Origin: an uncultured Clostridium sp.
Lineage (GTDB): Bacteria > Bacillota > Clostridia > Lachnospirales > Lachnospiraceae
Assembly: GCA_946498245.1 (NCBI GenBank)
Contig: CAMMNN010000011.1
Coordinates: forward strand, 22,638 to 86,637
Reading direction: 5' to 3'
Length of the DNA stretch: 64,000 nucleotides
Below are positions 7,020-14,497 of the stretch, one piece after another. Every line of letters begins with the position of its first letter. Position 1 is the stretch's first letter. The notes under the pieces are model-generated. The model did not search any database. It saw only the letters and a program-made list of their open reading frames with translations, and was not told the DNA's origin. The position numbers and the translations under genes were made by a program.

Positions 7020-9725
7020 ATGGGGAAGAAAAAATGGGCTGGGATTATTCTGGTAATTATTTTTTTATCTGCCGCTTTTGGGGCCTGGTACGGTTTCCGG
7101 GCCGGAAAGTACCGGCTGACTGGCGTGAGTCAGGCACGGTATCAAAATGGGATCCTATACCTGACGGACAATGGGGGAGAAAACTATGATCTCTTTCAGC
7201 TAAATGAAAAGGGAGAGATTCTGTCCTCTCTCAGTCTGCCGAAGCTTCAGGGAAACTGGCGGTGGGAGTACCGGCTTTTGACAACAGATGAAACGGGGCA
7301 GGAGTACGTATACGGAACCGGTCATTCTATGACAACGGCGGAGGCGGTTTCCATGGTTTATTGGTGGGATACCAAACAGGAAAAACTGGTTCCCTTTTGG
7401 GAAGTGCCGTCAGGAGCGCGGATTTCTACTATCCAGGTACAGGAGGGGCGGCTTTACTATGCCTCCGCTGATTCTGAGGGAAAGGCTGCTTTTTACCGCC
7501 AGAATCGGGAACAGGAGAGAGAACTCCTGTTTCAGACGGAAACGCCTTACAGAGAAATGGTTCTTACCTATTACCGCATAGAAGAAAACAGCCCTGTGTG
7601 GTCGGATTACAGGGGCCGGATCTTTGCAGAGGGAAGGGAGATGGAGCTATCGGGCAAAGCCTGGAACCGGGGCCACATTTTTATGGGAAAGGACGGAGTA
7701 TGGTACACGGATTTTGAGGAAAAGAGTCTGTGGTTTCAGCCCTACGGTTCCCCTCAAAGGATACTTCAGATGAAGACGGAAATATTAAAACTGCCGGAGG
7801 GATTAGAGGATACGGATCTGTTTCCTTTGGATTATACAGAAGAAGGCATCTGGCTGGCAGGAGCTGACATAGAAAAAGACAGACGCGTACTGGGAATTAT
7901 TACTTTGGAAGGGGAATGCATTGCCTTAAAGGACAGTGTGAATTACCCTGTTTCCGTCATGCTGTGGAGGGGAATCAGAGCTTTTATAGAGACTGCGGCT
8001 CTGGCCTTGGCCCTGACAGTGGGAATCTGGTATATTTTTGAGAAAAAGCAGGCCCGTCTGCCCATACTGGTAAAGATTTTGCTGTTTTTGATTCCGGCGG
8101 CGGCAGTCAGCAGCAGCTTTTTCATAAGAAAAGTGGAAGAAGGCCTGGAAGACAGAATCTTGAAAATGGAGGAAGAGCTTCTCTATGTCCTGGCGGACCA
8201 GGAACTAAGCCGCCAGGATCCAAAGCTCTTTGGAATGTTGGATATATACCGGCTCCCCCATGACGCGGCTTATGAGGAATTGTTTCAGCAGACTGATTTT
8301 TATGCCATTCCTGAGGAACTATACCAGGAGGATCAAAAACACTACCGGGCCATCGCTTCCCAGACCTATCTGTGGTACTTTTTTATGGGCGAAGATGGGC
8401 TGCGGTATCTGGACGCCTCTTACCATTATCTGGGAAGCCTGGTGGCTTACGACAGAAATGACAGCCAGATAAAGGAAATGGAAACGGCTATGAGGGAAAA
8501 AAGAGCCGTTCCGTCCCGCTACAATGATCAAAACGGAGACTGGGTGGTGGTGTATGTCCCTATTTTTGATGAAACGGGAAAGGCTGTGGGAGTTCTGGAA
8601 AGCGGAATGAATATCGGCCTGGTTCTCTACGAAGGGGAGCGGCAGACCCGCAGAGTCGTTTTGGTTATTGGGACGGTTATGCTGATTTTTCTGGCTATTA
8701 CGGCGGCTACCCTGCTGCGCTCCCTTTCGCCTCTGAGGGCTTTGGAAAAGGCAGTCAAAGCCATGGAACAGGGTGAACTGGGCCAGGAGGTAAAGACAAA
8801 AAGGCGGGACGAGATCGGCCATATTGCCCGTTCTTTTAACGCAATGTCCGGCCATCTGGAAAAACAGGTAAAGTATATTGAGGAGAGCGCCCGGGGATAT
8901 GAAAAGTTTGTGCCTCGTCAGGTTTTTGAACTGCTGAACCGTAAGGATATTACCGAGATTCGTCTGGGAGATCAGGGGGAAAGGGAGGCCGCTGTTTTGA
9001 CTATGGAAAGCACCGCCTTTGAACGGCTTTCCAGAAACCTTGAGGGAAAGGCCCTGTATGGGCTGACAAACCGTATGATGGAATTGGCCATTCCGGTAAT
9101 GATGGAGAGAAAGGGAGTTATCCAGAGCATGGAAGGCGGGCAAATTACGGCCTTTTATATAGAGGGGGGAGCTCCTGCCCTGTGGAGCAGCGTGGAGATC
9201 TGCCGGAAAGCAGAGGGAGAAGAACTTCCGCCGTTTTGCCTGACCATTACCTACGGTCTTTTGCGGGTGGGAATTGCCGGAAACCAGCAGAGAATGACAG
9301 TAGCCGCTATTGCAGATATGATCCCCCTTTCCCAATGGATCGCATCTGTAGGAGAGAAATACGGGGCTAAAATTTTGATTACAAAGACTGCCGCAGACAC
9401 CATTTCTGAATTTTCTGAGCGCTTTCACAGCCGCCGTCTGGGCTGCGTTTATCTCAGACATGAACAGCGCCTGGAATGGCTTTATGATGTTTACGACGGC
9501 GACAGCCGGGAACAGTATGTACTCAAAGAGGAAACAGCCGGGATTTTTTCCAGAGCCGTAAAAGATTATGAGGCAGGACGGTACTATGAGGCCAGACAGA
9601 AATTTGCCTCGGTTCTCAAAAAGAACCGGAAGGATTTGGCGGCCCAGCAATATATTTTCCGGTGTGATGGGTATTACCGTATGAAGGATACTGAGGAGAG
9701 AAAGATTTATTTAGAGGAATATTAA
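7020..9725 (+). CDS. Four-TM sensor with HAMP and a degenerate class III nucleotide cyclase domain
   Basis: A 901-residue membrane protein in the injection operon. Start is ATG 7020 with GGGAGG 9 bases upstream; a longer frame from 6933 overlaps the tip gene and lacks a site. Order: TM1 (about 7-22), a ~290-residue extracytoplasmic beta-rich domain, TM2 (~313-338), TM3 (~348-368), a ~170-residue extracytoplasmic sensor-like domain ending YVPIFDETGKAVGVLESG (Cache-like), TM4 (~543-565), HAMP (~566-617), then a cyclase-homology domain (FVPRQVFELL, LGDQGEREAAVLT, about 628-817) and a TPR-like tail. The metal-binding aspartates usual in VLFSDIRGFT are absent (AAVLTMESTAFERLS), so it is probably a non-catalytic regulator. 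Confidence 0.75.
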   Translation: MGKKKWAGIILVIIFLSAAFGAWYGFRAGKYRLTGVSQARYQNGILYLTDNGGENYDLFQLNEKGEILSSLSLPKLQGNWRWEYRLLTTDETGQEYVYGTGHSMTTAEAVSMVYWWDTKQEKLVPFWEVPSGARISTIQVQEGRLYYASADSEGKAAFYRQNREQERELLFQTETPYREMVLTYYRIEENSPVWSDYRGRIFAEGREMELSGKAWNRGHIFMGKDGVWYTDFEEKSLWFQPYGSPQRILQMKTEILKLPEGLEDTDLFPLDYTEEGIWLAGADIEKDRRVLGIITLEGECIALKDSVNYPVSVMLWRGIRAFIETAALALALTVGIWYIFEKKQARLPILVKILLFLIPAAAVSSSFFIRKVEEGLEDRILKMEEELLYVLADQELSRQDPKLFGMLDIYRLPHDAAYEELFQQTDFYAIPEELYQEDQKHYRAIASQTYLWYFFMGEDGLRYLDASYHYLGSLVAYDRNDSQIKEMETAMREKRAVPSRYNDQNGDWVVVYVPIFDETGKAVGVLESGMNIGLVLYEGERQTRRVVLVIGTVMLIFLAITAATLLRSLSPLRALEKAVKAMEQGELGQEVKTKRRDEIGHIARSFNAMSGHLEKQVKYIEESARGYEKFVPRQVFELLNRKDITEIRLGDQGEREAAVLTMESTAFERLSRNLEGKALYGLTNRMMELAIPVMMERKGVIQSMEGGQITAFYIEGGAPALWSSVEICRKAEGEELPPFCLTITYGLLRVGIAGNQQRMTVAAIADMIPLSQWIASVGEKYGAKILITKTAADTISEFSERFHSRRLGCVYLRHEQRLEWLYDVYDGDSREQYVLKEETAGIFSRAVKDYEAGRYYEARQKFASVLKKNRKDLAAQQYIFRCDGYYRMKDTEERKIYLEEY

Positions 9726-11215
9726 TGGAATACGAGGCTTTTTTTCAAAAGGGATTGGAAGGAACCCCATACAAAGATGATGAAGAGGCAGTGGAGGAAG
9801 CCCTGGCTCTGGTAGACTTCTTTCTGAATGCGGTCTTTGAAGGAAGAGACATACGGGGAGAGCGTCTGGAAATGCGGGGCGTGGTAGTTACGCCTCAGGA
9901 ATGTGAGGCAGCCCTAAAAGAGCGGATGGATTGGCATTTGAAGGAAAGCCGGAAAGAGGAAAAAGAACGGGAGGAGCGGGAAAAACTGAAAGCCGGCTTT
10001 GGGCGGATCATGAACCGGGGTAGTGCGGGGGGAGAAACCCGTTTGTGGAAGCTATTAAAAACTTATTCCTTAACTCCTCTGGAAATATGGAGCTTTCTTT
10101 TGGCCATGGCCCTGGAGTTTGACCGGAAATATGAGAGAATATACGGTTATATCCAGGACAATGTAGGGGCGAAACGGCCGACGCTGGGGCTTTCCCTGTC
10201 TCTTTTTGGCCTTATGTGTCCGAAAGAGGAACGGAGCCGCCTGTGGCTGGAAACCAGCAGCCTTCTTTGGGAAAACCTTCTGGAAAAAACGGAACCGGGA
10301 GAAGGAGAATCCAGCCTTTCCCGGCCGCTGGCCCTGCAGGGCTGGGTAATAAGGTGGCTGAGAGGAGAGGAAAACCGGATCCGGAAAGCAGGGGAAACCG
10401 GCCTTTCCCCCTGGGCGGTTCCTGTAAAATTAGTTTATGAGTGGGAAGATTTGGTGCTGGAAGACGTGTCGGAAAAACTGCTGCGCCAGGTCTGCGCCCA
10501 GGTTCAATACCGGGAACAGGTAATGGAAACATGGGGATTCGGAAAAAAATCTCCTTACGGAAATGGCATATCCGCTCTGTTTTACGGAGCTCCGGGGACC
10601 GGAAAAACCATGGCAGCCCAGGTAATGGCCCGCCATCTGGGTATGGAACTGTACCGGGTAGACACCTCATGTCTGGTGAGCAAATATATCGGAGAAACAG
10701 AAAAAAATATTTCCGATCTGTTTAAAAAAGCGGAAAAGAAGCAGGCGATCCTGTTTTTCGATGAAGCAGACGGCCTGTTTTCCAAACGTTCTGAGGTAAA
10801 AAGTTCCAATGACCGCTACGCTAATATGGAAACAGGTTTTTTGCTGCAGAAGTTTGAAGACTACCAGGGAGTATCTATTTTAGCCGCCAATTTCGCCAAC
10901 AATATGGACGACGCTTTTAAGCGGCGCCTGGGTTTCCTGATTCCATTTGTTTTCCCATCTTCCGGCCAGAGGGAACGCCTGTGGAAAAATATGTTTCCGG
11001 CTGAGGCAAAACTGGAAGAGGCGCTGGATTACGCCGGTTTTGCACAGAAAATGGAACTGTCCGGAAGCGCTATCCGGGAGATCTCCCTGGGTGCGGCCTA
11101 TGTGGCCGCCTCAAAGGGAAGGGGAATCCGCAATGAAGACGTTTATGAAGCTGCGGCGTCCCATTATCTCAAATACGGGAAACACTGGAATAAAGACCAG
11201 CAGGAAGAATCGTAG
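9725..11215 (+). CDS. AAA+ ATPase of contractile injection system (Afp15-like)
   Basis: ATPase of the type encoded in nearly all eCIS loci and needed for particle assembly or loading. About 260 N-terminal residues are helical and charged (a run of KEEKEREEREKLK, probably coiled coil) and unlike known domains. The AAA module follows: Walker A GAPGTGKT at 288-295, YIGETEKNI pore-loop region, Walker B ILFFDEAD, the SSNDRYANME arm, sensor-1 SILAANFANN, arginine-finger segment FKRRLGFLI, and an SGSAIREISLGAAYVAA sensor-2 helix. The ATG overlaps the preceding stop by one base. It is the last gene of the operon; its stop lies 5 bases from a convergent gene. Confidence 0.85.
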   Translation: MEYEAFFQKGLEGTPYKDDEEAVEEALALVDFFLNAVFEGRDIRGERLEMRGVVVTPQECEAALKERMDWHLKESRKEEKEREEREKLKAGFGRIMNRGSAGGETRLWKLLKTYSLTPLEIWSFLLAMALEFDRKYERIYGYIQDNVGAKRPTLGLSLSLFGLMCPKEERSRLWLETSSLLWENLLEKTEPGEGESSLSRPLALQGWVIRWLRGEENRIRKAGETGLSPWAVPVKLVYEWEDLVLEDVSEKLLRQVCAQVQYREQVMETWGFGKKSPYGNGISALFYGAPGTGKTMAAQVMARHLGMELYRVDTSCLVSKYIGETEKNISDLFKKAEKKQAILFFDEADGLFSKRSEVKSSNDRYANMETGFLLQKFEDYQGVSILAANFANNMDDAFKRRLGFLIPFVFPSSGQRERLWKNMFPAEAKLEEALDYAGFAQKMELSGSAIREISLGAAYVAASKGRGIRNEDVYEAAASHYLKYGKHWNKDQQEES

Positions 11216-11220
11216 CCGGA

Positions 11221-11550
11221 CTACGGTTCTTCCTTCCGGATATAGCAGGCCAGCAAGTCAATAAACTCCCCATTGGTAGGCTTATGCTGCAGCCGGCAGC
11301 CTGCTACCTGATAGAGCCGCTCTCTGTCGCCCCGGTTCCAGCAGGCAGTGATTACCGTTCTCAGGTTGCGCTCTACACAGGCAGGGGTGGTATTGTGAAT
11401 GGCGGCGATTTTGGGATACAGCAGCTTGGAAATCATCAGAAGCCGTTCCCGATCCTCCAGGACAAGTTCTACGGCGGTATGGAGGTAGTAGTAACCTAAA
11501 TGAGTGCCGGAAATACCCAGAGAACGCATTAGGAGAAATAACCCGTCCAT
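11221..11550 (-). CDS. Stand-alone Spo0A C-terminal DNA-binding domain
   Basis: A 109-residue protein aligning over its whole length with the effector domain of the sporulation regulator Spo0A. Matching landmarks: LGISGTHLGYYYLHTAVELV, LLYPKIAAIHNTTPACVER (Spo0A has LYPxIAxxxNTTxSRVER), WNRGD and KPTNGEFIDLLA. There is no receiver domain or phosphorylation site, so activity cannot follow the usual phosphorelay; control would be by level or partner. It is preceded by AAAGGAGT. It converges on the ATPase gene with 5 bases between stops, so it is not in the same transcript but is physically tied to the injection operon. A role as its regulator is inferred. Residues in the recognition helix differ (AC for SR). 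Confidence 0.8.
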   Translation of the reverse strand: MDGLFLLMRSLGISGTHLGYYYLHTAVELVLEDRERLLMISKLLYPKIAAIHNTTPACVERNLRTVITACWNRGDRERLYQVAGCRLQHKPTNGEFIDLLACYIRKEEP

Positions 11551-11929
11551 AATATTAGTACTCCTTTCGTTTGCTTCTTCCTCTATTGTACAGGAAAGAC
11601 CGGAAGATGGAAGAACCAGGAGCGAAATAGACTAATATCGACAAAAATGGAGCCATACCCGATATTGGTATATATAGAGGGCGAAATAAAATCCGACAAT
11701 CTTTGCATTCTTACGAAAAAATCTTGTAAAACCAGATATTGCGGGGCAAAATGAAGAAACACCATATCTGGGGGAAAAATAGACCAAAGCAGGAAAAAAG
11801 GGGAAAAACACCTGAGAAACAGAGAAAACGGGCAGAGGCACGTAATGTCGATTTATGCGATAACTTTCCCTTTTCAAACCTGATGGAAAGCATTATATTA
11901 TCAGCATAGAAAACAAGGAGGGGTCGCGT
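11551..11929. promoter_or_regulatory. Non-coding regulatory gap with inverted repeats and Spo0A-box-like sites
   Basis: No convincing gene on either strand. Two perfect inverted repeats are visible: AATATCG (11634-11640) with CGATATT (11660-11666), and CCAGATAT (11732-11739) with ATATCTGG (11764-11771). Three near matches to the Spo0A box TGTCGAA occur: ATCGACA at 11637-11643, CCGACA around 11692-11697 and TGTCGA at 11846-11851. An extended -10 (TGTACAAT on the minus strand, about 11586-11593) could serve the Spo0A-like gene. Autoregulation is inferred. Confidence 0.4.
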
Positions 11930-12082
11930 ATGAGCGATAAAGAAATGTTGCTGATTTTGGAACGTGAGAATCAGAGGCTCAAGCAAGACAATGAAATGCT
12001 GCAGAAAACGATTGTTCAGATGAGGTCAACGCTGAATCGTCTGATTGCCCGATATATAACAGAATCAAGAACAGAGCATTAA
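11930..12082 (+). CDS. Small coiled-coil protein, 50 residues
   Basis: A short ORF with a strong ribosome binding site (AAGGAGGGG at 11915-11923, 6 bases before ATG). The product begins MSDKEMLLILERENQRLKQD and continues as one amphipathic helix with leucine, methionine and isoleucine at heptad positions (LERENQRLKQDNEMLQKTIV), so it should dimerise as a coiled coil; the tail is basic and polar. No family recognised. It faces a minus-strand gene whose product also has a coiled coil. The site quality and helical composition support a real gene; function is unknown. Confidence 0.55.
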   Translation: MSDKEMLLILERENQRLKQDNEMLQKTIVQMRSTLNRLIARYITESRTEH

Positions 12083-12129
12083 ATGGGTAAAAAAGAAAAG
12101 GAAAGCAGGCGGGAAGGAACGCTGTAATT

Positions 12130-12510
12130 TTACGGCGTGTCACTGTCCCGTTTGTTCTGTTTATGGACCAAATCCCAAATGGTTTTGTGCATCCACTCTA
12201 CCGTAGCCTTCAGATTTTTGTTTTCTTCCTCCAGTTCCTGGATGCGGTAGGCTAGATTGGCTATGGTTTCGCGGTGATTGGCGGCTTTGTGGGGAGCAGT
12301 CAGACGGGAAACCAGAGTGGGCGTGTGCTGGATGATTTCCTGGCTGAGAAGGCGATCCCGTTCCGGGCAGCTTAAATCCATAAAATCCTGGTACCGCATA
12401 GAAAGAAGATTCATGGAGATTTCGCATTTAGGGCAAACGGCATTGCGGGAAAGCTGATAGTATGCGTAATAACCGCATTTGGGGCAGTAATAAACAGACA
12501 ATTCTCTCAT
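12130..12510 (-). CDS. Zinc-ribbon protein with C-terminal coiled coil
   Basis: 126 residues. The N-terminus carries a four-cysteine zinc ribbon (YCPKCGYYAYY, then AVCPKCEISMN), a middle part that is polar and helical, and a C-terminal coiled coil (IANLAYRIQELEEENKNLKA) ending in a basic stretch. GGAAGGAT lies just upstream of ATG 12510. No named family recognised; zinc ribbon plus coiled coil is common in small Clostridia cytosolic proteins that bind nucleic acid or protein partners. It is encoded convergently with the 50-residue coiled-coil gene. Confidence 0.6.
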   Translation of the reverse strand: MRELSVYYCPKCGYYAYYQLSRNAVCPKCEISMNLLSMRYQDFMDLSCPERDRLLSQEIIQHTPTLVSRLTAPHKAANHRETIANLAYRIQELEEENKNLKATVEWMHKTIWDLVHKQNKRDSDTP

Positions 12511-12636
12511 AATCCTTCCTCCTGTGCATGGACAAAAAATCTCTAAATTATATATAACGTAAAAATTTTTAAAATATGACAGATTTCAAAGAAAAAATTT
12601 AAAAAAATTTATTTTTAGCCCTTTTTCAGCTTAAAA

Positions 12637-12684
12637 AGCAAAAACCGCCGGGAGACAGACCCATGGGGCTGCCTCACAGCGGTG
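12637..12684 (-). terminator. Intrinsic terminator of the cell-wall-binding protein gene
   Basis: Read on the minus strand: ACCGC...GCGGT outer stem enclosing a GAG-CAG-CCC / GGG-CTG-CTC inner stem, followed by TTTTTGC. It sits about 65 bases beyond the stop of the gene ending at 12749. Confidence 0.65.
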
Positions 12685-12748
12685 CTGCTGAACGGTAATA
12701 CAAACTAAGATTTTGTAATCACAAGTGGATTTTCAGGATGGGAGCTCC

Positions 12749-14089
12749 TTACTGAACAACGCCTTCGGTATTGACTACCCAGACAGTGCCGTTGGAATCT
12801 TCTACGTCTTTGTAGCCAGCGCCCAGTTCGGGCTTTTCAGAAGACTTTGAGGAAGAAGAAGCGCGCTGGATCACACCGGAAACATTGACCAGATACTGTT
12901 TGCCGTCAAAGCTTACGGGAGCATAGCGCAGATCTCCATCTGCATCCTGGCGCAGACCGTCGATATAGAGGCGGTTGTCATAGACACCGTTAAAGCCGTG
13001 GCCGCGGTTTGCGCCGCTGGTGTTAAAGTACCAGGAATCGCTTTCGCCAGTTTCATCATTATAGATAGTCTGCTTTCCGGTCTTCATTGCGCCGTCTTCG
13101 CCAAAGTAAGCTTTGGCGGAACCGCCGTCCTCTAAAGAGATAGTCTGAAGTCCGGTCTGCATTTCGCCTTTGGTATTGAAGGCATACTGCTTAGAGCTGA
13201 TGGAAAATACCTGAACGCCTGCAGAGGCAAAGTAGGGTACGCCCTTTTTGAAATAGAAGCGGTAAACCTCTTCGTCCTCACTGACGCCTTCTACCCCGTA
13301 AATATCGTACCAGCCGTCAGCACGTTTTCCGTCCTCTTCATAGTACTGGTAGCCTGCTACAGAGTCAGAGCCGGAGGCGTTGGCATTGGACGGAGTAGCA
13401 GTGGAAGCCGCAGCCTCAGGCAGCTTGTACCAGCCAGTCTGCATAACGCCGTTTACAAAGGTATAGTAACTGCCGTTAATCTTTTTATCCAGCTCGTTTT
13501 CTACCATTTTTCCGTTTTTCTCAAAGTAATACCAGGAGGAAGAGTCTGTGGGCTCATCGGAGTCGTCTTCTAACTGGATCCAGCCGGAGCGCCGCACGCC
13601 GTCCTTTCCGAGATAGTAAACGGAATCGCCGATGGTCTGAAGTCCGGTCTGCATAATTCCTTCATCATTAAAGTAATACCAATTATTATTGATGGACTGC
13701 CATTTGGAGCGGATATAGCGGCCGTCTTTGCCGAAATAGTACCACAGCTCCGCCGGCTGATCCGGCGTGTCCATAGTGTCTTCATTTTCAACGGAAAGCC
13801 AATGCTCAGCGACTTTCTTTCCGGTTTCATCTACATAGTACTCATCAATGATTTCATCTGTTGCAATCTCACCCTCATCATTTAAATAGTACCAGTCGCT
13901 GCCTTTCTTCTTCCAGGTTTCAGTTACGTAGTCCCCGTCAGAGTCATAGTAGCGGAAGGTTCCGTTTTCTTCTGTCCATCCGGCGGTAGCAGCCAGTACA
14001 GAAGCCGTTCCATTTAAAAAGGAAGGGGTTACCGCGGTCATCACTGCCGCAGCGGATAATACAGCCATAATTTTTGTTTTGTTCTTCAT
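12749..14089 (-). CDS. Secreted protein of cell-wall-binding (choline-binding-like) repeats
   Basis: 446 residues from ATG 14089 (AAAGGAGAG upstream; a 25-residue longer frame has no site). A signal peptide (MKNKTKIMAVLSAAAVMTAV, cleavage near VLAATA) is followed almost entirely by glycine/aromatic repeats of the form WYYF(N/G)xxGxMxTG (CW_binding_1/19127 type), e.g. NWYYFNDEGIMQTGLQTI and TGLQTISLEDGGSAKAYF. In Clostridia such repeats attach proteins to wall polymers or glucans. There is no visible catalytic domain, so it may act as an adhesin, matrix protein or wall spacer. A Ser/Ala/Thr-rich linker (PEAAASTATPSNANASGSDS) splits the array. Transcribed away from the neighbouring glycan operon. 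Confidence 0.8.
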   Translation of the reverse strand: MKNKTKIMAVLSAAAVMTAVTPSFLNGTASVLAATAGWTEENGTFRYYDSDGDYVTETWKKKGSDWYYLNDEGEIATDEIIDEYYVDETGKKVAEHWLSVENEDTMDTPDQPAELWYYFGKDGRYIRSKWQSINNNWYYFNDEGIMQTGLQTIGDSVYYLGKDGVRRSGWIQLEDDSDEPTDSSSWYYFEKNGKMVENELDKKINGSYYTFVNGVMQTGWYKLPEAAASTATPSNANASGSDSVAGYQYYEEDGKRADGWYDIYGVEGVSEDEEVYRFYFKKGVPYFASAGVQVFSISSKQYAFNTKGEMQTGLQTISLEDGGSAKAYFGEDGAMKTGKQTIYNDETGESDSWYFNTSGANRGHGFNGVYDNRLYIDGLRQDADGDLRYAPVSFDGKQYLVNVSGVIQRASSSSKSSEKPELGAGYKDVEDSNGTVWVVNTEGVVQ

Positions 14090-14164
14090 AGATAAATCGT
14101 CTCTCCTTTTTTGTTGTGGGCGGCGGATTGTTTTCCGCCTGTTTTTTCGTGGCCGAAAATCCAT

Positions 14165-14497
14165 CGTTGCATTACGGTGCTGATTATAGCCTATCCGGTC
14201 GGCCTTGAAAAGTGTGGGTTCATTCCAGTAATGGAAGGCGGATGCAGGGAAAGGAGCCTATGGAAAATCCGCCAGAAGACTGGGAAAAGGGGGAACCCCT
14301 GAAAACGCCGCAAAAGGACGAAAACAGAAAGAATGCCGTAAGAAAAAGTTTATTAGGAATTTTATAAAAAGTATGCTATACTGATTTGAAGATACCAGGG
14401 GCACATAGTGCGGAGCAATCCGGTATCAAAGGGGTCCAAAGAATCCAATACCAATTTGAAATAAAAGAAGGGATACTGTTTTGGAGGGAGGAAAAGC
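14165..14497 (+). promoter_or_regulatory. Upstream region and structured leader of the glycan operon
   Basis: About 330 bases without a gene. An extended -10 promoter (TGC TATACT, -10 at 14377-14382) is visible, without a good -35. The predicted leader of about 110 bases contains an inverted repeat GATACC (14391-14396) with GGTATC (14422-14427). No match to a riboswitch class I know. AGGGAGG-type site precedes ATG 14498. Confidence 0.45.

Noticed and set aside
8319..9650. Long minus-strand open frame (443 codons) opposite the HAMP/cyclase-like gene
   Set aside because: It is a shadow of a well-supported plus-strand gene; its translation has no domain pattern, is rich in H/Q/F/S as reverse frames are, and lacks a ribosome binding site.
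1..11215. Prophage remnant
   Set aside because: No capsid, terminase, portal, lysis or integrase genes; DUF4255, PAAR-like DUF4280 and the AAA ATPase are injection-system hallmarks.
14391..14497. Known riboswitch ahead of the glycan operon
   Set aside because: The hairpin does not match conserved cores of c-di-GMP, SAM, TPP or other classes that I can recall.
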